Source: Pavlovales sp. CCMP2436
Lineage: Eukaryota > Haptophyta > Pavlovophyceae > Pavlovales
Assembly (NCBI GenBank): GCA_026770615.1
Contig: MU631876.1
Coordinates: 57,116 to 73,872, forward strand
Length of the DNA: 16,757 nt
Reading direction: 5' to 3'
This document shows positions 8,028 through 15,879 of the stretch, one piece after another. A program made the position numbers and the translations under genes. Positions within the stretch are counted from its first letter, which is position 1. The number at the start of each line of letters is the position of its first letter. The notes under the pieces were generated by a model, which saw only the letters and a program-made list of their open reading frames with translations, was not told the origin of the DNA and ran no database searches.

Positions 8028-8264
8028 ATGAACTGGGGTCGCTTCGGAAGAAGCGCTGCAAGATGGGGGTATAATGCTCTGCCAAAATTACAGCAATTCG
8101 GCCGCCAGTCTGGTAATTTCCTACACAACGCTGCATCTACAGTTTCTAAAATCGCACAGAACGCAAGGCTCGGGCTCAACACCATCGAGAACTCGGAGCT
8201 TGGCCGTATCCCGGGAGCTGGGGAAGCTCTCGGCTTCGGTCGTGACTTGCTTAATGCACCATAG
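8028..8264 (+). CDS. Small basic virion-type protein, adenovirus pVI/pX-like in style
   Basis: A 78-residue ORF starting MNWGRFGRSAARWGYNALPK. It has an aromatic, Gly- and Arg-rich head, a central amphipathic helix (NFLHNAASTVSKIAQNARLG) and a Gly-rich end (GRIPGAGEALGFGRDLL). Small proteins of this make-up occur next to capsid genes in PLVs, adintoviruses and adenoviruses, where they act as membrane-active or core proteins; that function is inferred here from style and position, not from clear homology. It lies 63 bp after the penton-like gene on the same strand, with its own AT-rich upstream spacer. The reading frame is intact. Confidence 0.5.
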   Translation: MNWGRFGRSAARWGYNALPKLQQFGRQSGNFLHNAASTVSKIAQNARLGLNTIENSELGRIPGAGEALGFGRDLLNAP

Positions 8265-8376
8265 AGGGCCGGGACAGGCTTTAGCGCCTTCGGCGGCCTC
8301 CGAATTATCAGAATCCACAAGATTGGGCGGTGGGTTTCTTGCGGGGCTAGGTCGATCTCGTTCGATCCTCAAGGTC

Positions 8377-8484
8377 GTGGTAGATCCCGGTAGATGGCGG
8401 TCACTTCTCGGTCGATCCGGGTAGGTCTTGGTGGATTCTCGGTAGATCTTGGTAGATCTCGGTGGATTCTCGGTAGATCGCGGA
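8377..8484. repeat. Minisatellite, about 10-11-bp unit GGTAGATCTCG
   Basis: Degenerate copies of GGTAGATCTTGGTAGATCTC and GGTGGATTCTC run in tandem, just downstream of the small virion gene. A related 10-bp array lies at 10252-10310, beyond the other end of this gene-free zone. Confidence 0.7.
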
Positions 8485-8495
8485 AGACCGAAGAA

Positions 8496-8512
8496 GGGGG
8501 GGGGGGGGGGGG
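8496..8512. repeat. G17 homopolymer
   Basis: Seventeen consecutive G between the minisatellite and the 144-bp array. It could form a G-quadruplex and is a likely place for assembly error. Confidence 0.9.
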
Positions 8513-8556
8513 CGGCCTATGTGGCTATGTGGGTCTAGGTGGGGTCTAGGTGGCGG

Positions 8557-9078
8557 CCACGAAGAAATTAGATTAAAGCGTGTCCCTCCGCTCGCGAAGC
8601 ACGAGTTTGGCTTCGCGGGGCTGTGGCGCGCTTGTGGGGGCTGGCGGAGCTCGCTTTACGTGGCCTACCGGCGGCTTGTGCGGCTTTGTGCCTTGTGCGA
8701 CCACGAAGAAATTTGATTAAAGCGTGTCCCGCCGCTCGCGAAGCACGAGTTTGGCTTCGCGGGGCTGTGGCGCGCTTGTGGCGGCTGGCGGAGCTCGCTT
8801 TACGTGGCCTACCGGTGGCTTGTGCGGCTTTGTGGCATGTGCGACCACGAAGAAATTTGATTAAAGCGTGTCCCGCCGCTCGCGAAGCACGAGTTTGGCT
8901 TCGCGGGGGCTGTGGCGCGCTTGTGGCGGCTGGCGGAGCTCGCTATACGTGGCCTACCGGCGGCTTGTGCGGCTTTGTGGCCAACGGCGGCTTGTGTGGC
9001 GTGTGCGGCTTTGTGGCGGAGCTCGCTTTACGTGGCCTACCGGCGGCTTGTGCGGCTTGTGCGGCTTGTGCGGCCAAG
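8557..9078. repeat. 144-bp tandem repeat array
   Basis: Units begin at CCACGAAGAAAT at 8557, 8701 and 8845, giving an exact 144-bp period with about 95% similarity by eye. Each unit contains GCTCGCGAAGCACGAG, GGCGCGCTTGTGG and CTTTACGTGGCCTACCGG. A fourth, rearranged partial copy extends to about 9078 and ends in a 9-bp CGGCTTGTG repeat. Because 144 is a multiple of three, a frame stays open through it (8623-9081), rich in Ala, Arg, Cys and Leu. I do not consider it a gene. Confidence 0.85.
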
Positions 9079-9246
9079 TAGGCCGACGTAGGGTGTGTGC
9101 CTCGTAGCCGATGTCGCGATGTGTAGCGACGTAGCCGATGCAGACGATGTGGGTAAAGGTGCGGCCGACTTGGAGTCGAGCAAGATCGAGTTAGAAAAAT
9201 ACAGGTCGTCATATGCGCATCGTAGCTCCACACGCGATCAGAAATG

Positions 9247-9575
9247 ATTTTTCGCACGAGTTTGCCGAGTGTGAGGGTCTTCAAATATGATCGAGCGACG
9301 AGAATCCCGCTCGCTCAAATATGACTCCTTTCGGACCTTTTCGCGTGCGTGCGCGCAGCAGGGGAGTAGGTGGCAGGGCCCATGGAGAATTTTATTAGTG
9401 TTTTTTATTTTTCTGTGTAACCTTCTTTTCTCTAGATTTATTTTAGAAGTTTATATAAACCCGCACGCACTCGAAAAAGGCCAAAAGGTGTCATATTTGA
9501 GCGAGCAGGATTCCCGTGCAAAAATCTTAAATGAGCGGACTTACACTCGACAAACTCGTGCCGAAGATCATATTT
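9247..9575. mobile_element. MITE-like element with long inverted repeats
   Basis: The left arm (about 9247-9353) contains CGCACGAGTTTG, CGAGTGT, CCCGCTCGCTCAAATATGAC and GACCTTTTCGCGTGCGTGCG. The right arm (about 9463-9573) carries the inverse of each in the same order, at about 75-80% identity by eye. The spacer (about 9354-9462) is AT-rich and has no coding capacity. The motif GCTCAAATATGA occurs more than once per arm. No target-site duplication is evident, so the superfamily is undetermined. Confidence 0.6.
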
Positions 9576-9599
9576 GAGCGACGGTCATAAGTCGACTTA

Positions 9600-10251
9600 A
9601 ATAGAAAGTCATGCCGTAAAAACACGAGGATAGTAAAATATGTCTCAGAAGACACATATGATGTACTTGAAACATTAACTAAATACTCGATTAAAGGGTA
9701 CTTTCAAGTTTCACCCCTTCGCGGATACGGTATCCAGCACACCAACCGTCCTGCGGGCTACGCTACTAGCACATAAAACGCTCGGGCTACTGGATCCAGT
9801 ACAACTAGGGTTACACTAAACTCGACCGTTTGGCGACAAACTTGGGCATCCGGCGGCCTGGGGAGGCGCGGCAGGACCCCAGGGGCGGGCACTAGGGCGG
9901 GGGAGCCACCGAGGCGCATTTATCGTCGCGCCAGTCCATTTTGAAAAAAACACCAAATGGCTAAGGGTACTTAATACCTTAGCAAAAGTCAGTTTTTTTG
10001 ATATCGAGATAGCGCGCGTCAGGGGGTCGATGAGGGTAGTGGTGTCGACCACAAAGTTTGTCAGGGAGGTGTGGGGGATCGACCTGGAGCGTAGATGAGT
10101 GATTGAGACCGACTGGGCGCCCGTGAGGCCCGAAAAAAGTTCATAGATTTTCCAGGGGGCTACTAGTATATAGCACACTGGATATAGCACACTGGGGGCC
10201 GAGGGCTACGTGGATGTAGCACACTCGCAAAAGTCGGTTTTTTTTGGTGGA
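9600..10251. other. Gene-free stretch with dispersed short repeats
   Basis: No convincing gene. A 124-residue minus frame (9816-10190) lacks any recognisable motif. A shared string, GCAAAAGTC followed by A/G and GTTTTTTT, occurs at 9982 and 10227, and TAGCACACTGG-type strings recur between 10165 and 10225. It forms the downstream part of the zone between the converging virion genes. Confidence 0.5.
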
Positions 10252-10343
10252 AGGTCTTGGTGGGTCTTGGTAGGTCTTGGTGGGTCTTGGTAGGTCTTGG
10301 AAGGGTCTTGGTGTTTTGTGTGTGTGTGTGTGTGTGTGTGTGT
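10252..10343. repeat. GGTCTTGGTR minisatellite followed by a (TG)13 tract
   Basis: Six 10-bp copies of GGTCTTGGTA/G lie at 10252-10310, followed by an uninterrupted TG run at 10317-10343. The run ends four bases from the stop codon of the major capsid gene on the other strand. Confidence 0.85.
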
Positions 10344-10347
10344 AGTT

Positions 10348-11485
10348 CTACGACTGGTAGCTCAGAAGGCCTTGCTGGGCCACCAGTATCTTCTCGTGCT
10401 GAACCCAGACGTCCACCATCAGGGCAGGATTATCGGCAGCAATCTGAGCTTCGAAGATCACATGCATCAGTTGCGTCGAAATACCATCAGAAATTGCGTC
10501 GCTCTGTGGGAAAGCCTGCCGGGCAAGTCCAATGCAGAAACCATCATTAATAAACTCATTAGAGCTTATGCATGAACGTGCTGCTGCGTCGGAGATGCCT
10601 GAGCCGAGCGCCTTTGACAGCTCAAAGCGCGCTTCTGCGGCACTGCCTGTGCAATCGATAGCACTCTGTGGTACAACCATGGCCCCCAGGCGAAACCGGT
10701 AATTTTTGCACCCAGCTCGAGTACTTGTGATGACTGTTTTTCTGGTGTGCGGAGTGGCGACGGCACTTTCTTTTAAACTGACGAAACTGTTGCAGGCGGA
10801 GCTCACACGAACGGGGATTTGCATCGATACAAAGCCAGCGTTAGCGCTTACGGTAGATCGATAATGCGAGTAGTCGAAACACGGGACGGCCCGCGAGAGC
10901 TGCATACATAGCTGCCTCGACATCGGCAGCGATCCTCACTTCGGTCAAATGCAACTTTGCGTTCGTCACAGTAACACCACTTGTGGAAGCCCCGGTGTTT
11001 TCATAAGTCCCCCAATCAACAGCGGGCGCAAATTTAATCTCAAGCCGTACCGATTCCTTCAAAGCACTCAGTGGGATAGCCTTCATTGCCAGCGTACCCA
11101 GCATGTTCATTAAAGGGAGGGCCACCGTCAGCGAGGAATTGGCAGCGATGGTGGCTCCCGCTCGGGAATAGTAGGATTTAACGAGTTCCGCAGGGTCATT
11201 CGAAGTAACGGTGTAGTCAGCGATGCCGCGCATACCGCCGCTCGAGCGAAGTGAATCCAAATCGGTTGTAAAATCCTGAACAACAGAAAACAGAGCTCCA
11301 TACTCGGAGATACTGCTGAGATGCTGAGATCCAAAGAACACGTCGACTGATGAGATCATAGAAACGGCTCCACCATCTAGCACCATCGCTGTGGGATTAT
11401 CGTTAACAATCGTATAGCTCAAAACTGTCTGGGAACCGTCTAGGTGGAGGCCCGGCAACCCCGCTTGCAAGTCATGCATGTGCAC
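10348..11485 (-). pseudogene. PLV major capsid protein (double jelly roll), split by a frameshift
   Basis: Two overlapping minus-strand frames form one protein. The first (11485 to about 10890) has LHLDGSQTVLSYTIVND, then SMISSVDVFFGSQHLSSISE with YGALFSVVQDF, the pattern of the first jelly roll of PLV capsid proteins ('LDGxxxxLxF ... IxxVxVxxGxxxLxxIxxYxxL'). The second (about 10900 to 10348) runs from RAVPCFDYSHYRSTV through VSMQIPVRVSSACNSFVSLK to the closing strand LMVDVWVQHEKILV. The switch lies near 10886-10900 around a GCGGGCC string and needs a one-base shift. The joined length would be about 385 residues, at the short end for the family. The 5' end overlaps the helicase gene by about 40 bp and may be truncated (ATG at 11479, GTG at 11485). 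The frameshift could be mutation or sequencing error. Confidence 0.68.
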
Positions 11486-13170
11486 TTCTCGATTGCCGTA
11501 TGGCCGCAGTGAGGGCAGACGCGTGTAGCAGCGAGAATTACGTCTCCCCGTTGCATCTCTTCACACACCTTGTAGACTGAGCTGTGCTGCTCCTCTGGTA
11601 TCGCATCGCAGATGAAGTCGCGTGCCTCTATGACCGCGTCGACCGGGTCCGCGCAGCCGTATCCACCCGCAAAGAAGAGGCCCCCAGAAGTGTTTGCTAT
11701 TACGTATCGCAGCGCCTCCTGAATCACCATGAGCAAAGGGTCGCTTGTTCGCTTCACGCCCTCGACGTGGTATCGGCGTAGTCCTTCGAGATTCATGCTC
11801 GCGCTGTCTACTGGCTGGCACTGCATCGGGACGCTCGTTAACGGGCAGTAGTCGCCGAGGAAGAACAACCTCGCGCCCCATTCCCGTGCAAAGCCCTCGA
11901 TTTTTAATCGTTGTTTCTGCGTCAGCATGGTGGCTTCGTCGACGATGATGTTGGCTGGCGGGCGTCTGTTTAGGTCGCGTGTCCGCTCTTCGGTGAAGAC
12001 TCGCCCACCAAGCAGTCGAGCATGGCACATGGTTTGTGTGAAGCCCTTTTTCAAAGCTTCAAGGCGAAGCAGGTGAGTTGGCGAGCAAAACACGGTATCG
12101 GTAAGGCTTCCGTCTAACACTGCATCCAGTATAAGGGTGGTTTTTCCTGAGCCGGCCGCACCTGTTATTATGACTGGGAGTCCAGATGCGGCTGTAAGCG
12201 GGCCGAGAAGCTCGTTTTTCCGTGGTTTGTAATACCCATTTTTATTCTCGTAGTCTGGTAGGTGAAATACAAGGTTGACGTGATCGACTTTCAGGTTAGA
12301 CAGGGTCGGTGTGGCTGCGACGTCGGGCATGGACCCGGTGCTTTTGATGAGAAATGTAGGGAGCATAAGCCTGTTATAGTCGAGCGTTCGGTCCATCAAG
12401 CAGTAGAGGCCGTCAGTTACCAGCTCGAGACATGCTGGAAGAACAAATGCCTGGCACACGGCCTGCACCCGCTGGCAAGCGGTGATATACGCACTGACAT
12501 GAGCTGTTGTGTTTACTCCCCCGAGCGGGTGCTCTATTTCGATCGTGTTTTCGCCGATTGTTCGTATATGAACTCGGGTTTCATCGAGGTTGGGGTCTTC
12601 TAGGGCCAGTGCGAAATATTGCTGAGCTTGCACCTCTGAACCACACATGTGAAAGCGGCTGCTAAGGCTTGTACTCATCCCGATCCCCACTGCCTTGGCG
12701 TAATGACGAATCCCATTTTCCTTTGTATGAGATGTGTCGTCCCATGAAATTGGTACGCTGTCAAAGGAGACCATTGCAAGATGTGCCTCAAATGTAACAC
12801 CGCACATCAACCAAAATCTTGCCTCTGGGAATGTCAGAATCTTGGGGACTGCGGGTGCTTGGATCTTATAAAAATCACTATCGTCGACTTCGTAGCTTCG
12901 AGCAATCTTGGTAGTGTACACGTTCGTCAGGGTTTCGTGTATTTTGTCGGCTGTAATGTAATCCACATTGAGATCGGGGGTTACGCTCAGTAGGTATTTT
13001 ATTATTTTTTCCGAGCATACCGTTCTGAAGTCGACTGTGAGGGTGTTAATGGCTAAAAGACCTTCAATTTTTTGCGAGAGCATGTCTTTCATCTCATCAT
13101 AGCTCGTCAAAGTAAACACTTCGCTGATTTTACCAATGCAACAACCGGGTTTGGCGAGAAAGGGGCTCAT
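11440..13170 (-). CDS. Superfamily 1 helicase with a polymerase-palm-like N-terminal half
   Basis: 576 residues from the ATG at 13170. Helicase motifs: Walker A GAAGSGKTT (residues 337-345), motif Ia FCSPTHLL (361-368), Walker B IIVDEATML (408-416) and motif III LFFLGDYCPL (435-444). The canonical SF1 motifs V and VI after RGDVILAATR (541-550) are not seen; instead the protein ends in a Cys-rich CPHCGHTAIEKCTCMTC (552-568), either a zinc ribbon or out-of-frame sequence after a deletion. The N-terminal half has IGENTIEIE (205-213), TTAHVSAYITACQRVQAV (221-238) and LVTDGLYC (250-257), which recall the family B polymerase stretch leading to motif C, but the usual Asp-Thr-Asp reads Val-Thr-Asp. 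It probably acts in viral DNA replication. It lies 39 bp downstream of the previous minus-strand gene and overlaps the capsid gene. Confidence 0.65.
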   Translation of the reverse strand: MSPFLAKPGCCIGKISEVFTLTSYDEMKDMLSQKIEGLLAINTLTVDFRTVCSEKIIKYLLSVTPDLNVDYITADKIHETLTNVYTTKIARSYEVDDSDFYKIQAPAVPKILTFPEARFWLMCGVTFEAHLAMVSFDSVPISWDDTSHTKENGIRHYAKAVGIGMSTSLSSRFHMCGSEVQAQQYFALALEDPNLDETRVHIRTIGENTIEIEHPLGGVNTTAHVSAYITACQRVQAVCQAFVLPACLELVTDGLYCLMDRTLDYNRLMLPTFLIKSTGSMPDVAATPTLSNLKVDHVNLVFHLPDYENKNGYYKPRKNELLGPLTAASGLPVIITGAAGSGKTTLILDAVLDGSLTDTVFCSPTHLLRLEALKKGFTQTMCHARLLGGRVFTEERTRDLNRRPPANIIVDEATMLTQKQRLKIEGFAREWGARLFFLGDYCPLTSVPMQCQPVDSASMNLEGLRRYHVEGVKRTSDPLLMVIQEALRYVIANTSGGLFFAGGYGCADPVDAVIEARDFICDAIPEEQHSSVYKVCEEMQRGDVILAATRVCPHCGHTAIEKCTCMTCKRGCRAST

Positions 13171-13209
13171 GCAGGGATCGAACGCCCGAGTATACTGACT
13201 GATAGGGAT

Positions 13210-14780
13210 TCAAGCTGGCGTCTGACTGTTCTGAATGTTTTGCTGGTCTAAGCGCTGCGTCGCCCATTGCCTGCTGCGTGCCTTAGTCGGCTGCGCTGGC
13301 TTGGGCGCCACCGCGCGTGCCGATGGATCTCCGGTAGTGTGCCCGGGCAAGGGCGTTTAGGGAGATGATCTGCTGGTTGATACGCTTTCGATTGATCCAC
13401 GTTTATGATATCCTCGGCGATTATAAGTGGCTTCGTCTGCCGTAGTTCTACATCTTCCCCCTCTAGCTCGACCTCTCTCTCTTCTGGTTCTCCACGGGGG
13501 AAGGTATCATACAACTCAAATCGACAACGGCCCGTGAGAAGAACCGCTTGTATGCATGCACAGAACACAACTGGGCCTATTTCGGCTGAGTTCATTATGG
13601 CTCTTTTTATTTGTGGCTTCCACTTCTCATCAGACCACAGATTATATGGCGTCTGAAGGGCGTACACAGTTCCATCTCCGCGCAGAATTCGTTGCGGGCA
13701 GCTGTAGCTGTTGCTCGGGTAGGTTATTAGTGTAGTATCAGTCTGCTTGAGCTCTGCGTGTTTGGCGGTCATCTCAGCCACATCTAGCTTGACAACTTCG
13801 CTATCAGTTGTTATATAGCCAAAGGTCGACGCAGTGAAAGCTTCGACGTGTGTAGGGGTTGTGAGAAGCATATTTATAGGGGTTTTTATCACACCGTGAA
13901 TTTTGCCAGTGATGGGATTTGGGTTGTCTACGTGCAAGTAAGAGCCGAATTTTGTGTACAGCGGCGAAATGATCGTAAGTGAGTTGGCCCCCGAGAGCTG
14001 AATAATTTCCTTCATGATGTGTAAATCGGTGTGCCTGATTCCCCCTAGAATCTGCACCCGCTCATTCAAAACAAGCAAATCATCGACTCTCCTGGTTACA
14101 TTTTTTAGCTCCCGGTTGAGGCGAGTTCTTTCTTCGGCTGATTTGGCGTCGCGAATCTCGCCGGCCTTGGGGCGCCCCTTACGCTGTACCGGCAAAAGTT
14201 TTAACTCTTCTTCTATTTGATCTTTTTTTATTGACAGGCGGTTATAGAATCCGGCTATCAGACAATTGACAGTGGGTGCATCGGCAATATTCAGATTCGA
14301 AGCGCTTGCACCACCGGTCGATGTAACAGTGGTAACTTGTTGAAATGTAATTAAGCAGTCTCTATACGTTAACAACGTTCTATCCGAGGGGGCTGGGGGG
14401 TATTTTTTGTCAATTGCGTCCAGTCGAGCCGTTTCGTTACTAGATCATCGTCGCGCTTTTCATCTTCCGCAGTGTAACGTAAGTCTATTATGCCTTCGAG
14501 ATCCTTGGGTTTATTTAATTTAACACGTGCCTGGAGGCTGAATCCGTAGGATTTTCCCCCTTCGCCATAGTCATTAACTATCACGCTAGAAATGGTGACA
14601 TCATATGTTATTTCGCTTGTCAGACTGGGTGTTTCGGATCTCTGGCGATAATGCACTCACCATAATTTATTTTTTATGGTTTGCTGGACGACATACCTAA
14701 GTGCTCCAGGGTGCTTTAAATTGATTCCACGGTCTTTGTAATCGGTATGCCCAAATAGAGTGATGTATTTATTGTAATGA
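13210..14780 (-). pseudogene. Large viral gene of unknown function, broken by a stop and frameshifts
   Basis: Four minus-strand segments read as one protein. From 14780, next to the inverted repeat, the frame gives YITLFGHTDYKDRGINLK up to an in-frame TGA (14657-14659). The same frame resumes with SEITYDVTISSVIVNDYGEG. Near 14410 the reading moves to the frame of the 375-residue ORF (14375-13248), with APTVNCLIAGFYNRLS, a charged coiled-coil region (RTRLNRELKNVTRRVDDLLV) and GSYLHVDNPNP. Near 13395 it shifts again to RINQQIISLNALARAHYRRS and once more near 13310 to a Gln-rich end, QRLDQQNIQNSQTPA, stopping at 13210. This end lies 39 bp from the helicase start, as expected in a compact viral genome. 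The 5' end is lost at the repeat. No family is recognised; its position suggests a replication or structural role. Confidence 0.5.
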
Positions 14781-14829
14781 CGGGTCGGATCCGCAGCGCC
14801 TTCAGGTGGATCCGTGGTGACATTTGATC
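14781..14829 (-). repeat. Right copy of 49-bp inverted repeat
   Basis: Inverse of 5308-5356 with four transitions. It is joined directly to the 5' side of the broken viral gene (13210-14780), so it marks the right edge of the viral block. The translated repeat also forms the N-terminus of a spurious 71-residue ORF there. Confidence 0.8.
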
Positions 14830-15853
14830 TTTGCAGCTTTGCTTGTGCACGGGCCACATGCATCGGACGCACTTGGCGCTACAGAACTAAGCGATGAGGC
14901 ATGTGGAGCACGATTTGAGCTTTCGCGTCTAGCCGCAGCCGATGCAGGCTGGAAATCAGCGTCACCCTGCTCGGCTGCGAGGCGGAAGAGGCGAGCAGCC
15001 TCGCGATTGTCCTGTGGAACGTCCTTGCCCTGTACATGGTACTGCGCCAAATTGAACTGCGATGCAGCGTGGCCCTGCTTGGCAGCGAGGCGGGAAGCTT
15101 CAGCGTCGTCCTGCGGCACGGCCCTGCCCGAGCCGCACATGAACGCGCGGCTGACATGGCTTTAGCAAGCCCCTGATCGGCTGCCAGGCCGTAGAAGCGA
15201 GCAGCCTCGCGATCGTCCTGCAGCACGCCCCTTCCCTAGTCGAGGCACTCACCGTAGTTGTGCTGCCCCTCTGGGTTGCCAAGCTCGGCCGCACGGCGGT
15301 AGAGACGCGCAGCCTCGTCGTTATCATGAGGCACCCCCCTACCGAGTGAGTAGCATTGCCCGAGGTCGCACTGCGCCATCGCGTGCCCCTTGTTGGCTGC
15401 ACGGCGGAAGAGCCGAACAGCCTCGCGATCGTCCTGCGGAACGCCGTACCATTGCGGTAGCAAATCGCGAGGGAATCTGCTTCCCAAGTGACCCTGTTCG
15501 GCAGCGCGGCGGAAGAGGTCAGTAGCCTTGACGTTGTCCTGCCACACGTCTTCTCCTCCATGGAAGTGGCAATGCCCGAGGGTGTACTGCGCGTCCGCCT
15601 CGCCCTGGTCGGCCTTTCGGCGGAGCTCGGTCACGTCTATCGCACCTGACAGCAACGAGGCGCGAAGGCAGCCGGCCCGAGTTGCGCGAGGCGAGGAGCG
15701 TAGAGAGGCGGCTGCGCCAGTCAAAGTCAATGACACTTGACGGCGAGCGAGGCGGGGTGGCGGCCGAGGTGTAAAACACTCAGATACAATGTCGGCCGTT
15801 GGCCGACGCTGATTGGCGAGAGAGATAGTACTCGGGGGGGACCTCAGGGGCAC
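14802..15853 (-). pseudogene. Sel1-like repeat protein, multiply disrupted
   Basis: About six Sel1/TPR-type repeats of about 36 residues are readable, for example GRGVPHDNDEAARLYRRAAE and KDVPQDNREAARLFRLAAEQ. Sel1 repeats form alpha-solenoids used for protein-protein contacts; the partner here is unknown. Defects seen: an in-frame TAG at 15236-15238 inside a repeat (YGECLD, stop, GRGVLQDD); a frame change near 15150 before MCGSGRAVPQDD; a repeat missing about four residues (DDAEASRLAAKQGH); and, near 15455-15490, two compensating shifts, where the other frame supplies LAICYRNG. Sel1 homology ends near 14940, and the last 45 residues look out of frame and run into the 49-bp repeat. The first 70 or so residues of the 15853 start are not Sel1-like, so the true start may be at or near 15645. 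Host gene, probably dead, or a low-quality stretch of sequence. Confidence 0.6.
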
Positions 15854-15879
15854 CGTTGGGCCGTCGCGCGGGGCTCACT

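Larger units (their letters stand above)
5308..14829. mobile_element. Endogenous Polinton-like virus block bounded by inverted repeats (degenerate)
   Basis: A 49-bp sequence at 5308-5356 recurs inverted at 14781-14829 with four differences, all transitions. Between the copies lie genes of a PLV: double-jelly-roll major capsid (10348-11485), penton-like protein (7242-7964), small virion-type protein (8028-8264) and SF1 helicase (11440-13170). Known PLVs and Polintons are 15-40 kb with terminal inverted repeats and also carry an FtsK/HerA ATPase, a protease and an integrase; none is visible here, and several genes are frameshifted. I infer a shortened, decaying integrated virus. The 49-bp copies may be its terminal repeats, or just two copies of a dispersed repeat, so the outer boundaries are tentative. 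The purely viral part is about 6588-14780. Confidence 0.6.

Noticed and set aside
8623..9081. 152-residue Ala/Arg/Cys-rich ORF
   Set aside because: Lies within the 144-bp tandem array and is open because the period is a multiple of three.
9816..10190. 124-residue minus-strand ORF
   Set aside because: No recognisable motif, mixed composition, overlaps dispersed short repeats and has a GC-rich tail; no support beyond being open.
13150..13190. tRNA-like T-arm string GTTCGATCCCTGCA on the minus strand
   Set aside because: The flanking bases do not form a T stem, and no acceptor or anticodon stem could be folded; it lies between two viral genes.
14657..15238. Stop codon reassignment to explain the in-frame TGA (viral gene) and TAG (Sel1)
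   Set aside because: Both genes also carry frameshifts, and other genes in the window end at TAG, TGA or TAA in sensible places; decay is simpler.
15236..15256. Possible 17-nt intron (GTGAGT ... CTAG) around the Sel1 in-frame stop
   Set aside because: Too short for almost all eukaryotes, and its removal would shift the frame, whereas the Sel1 repeat continues in the same frame without splicing.
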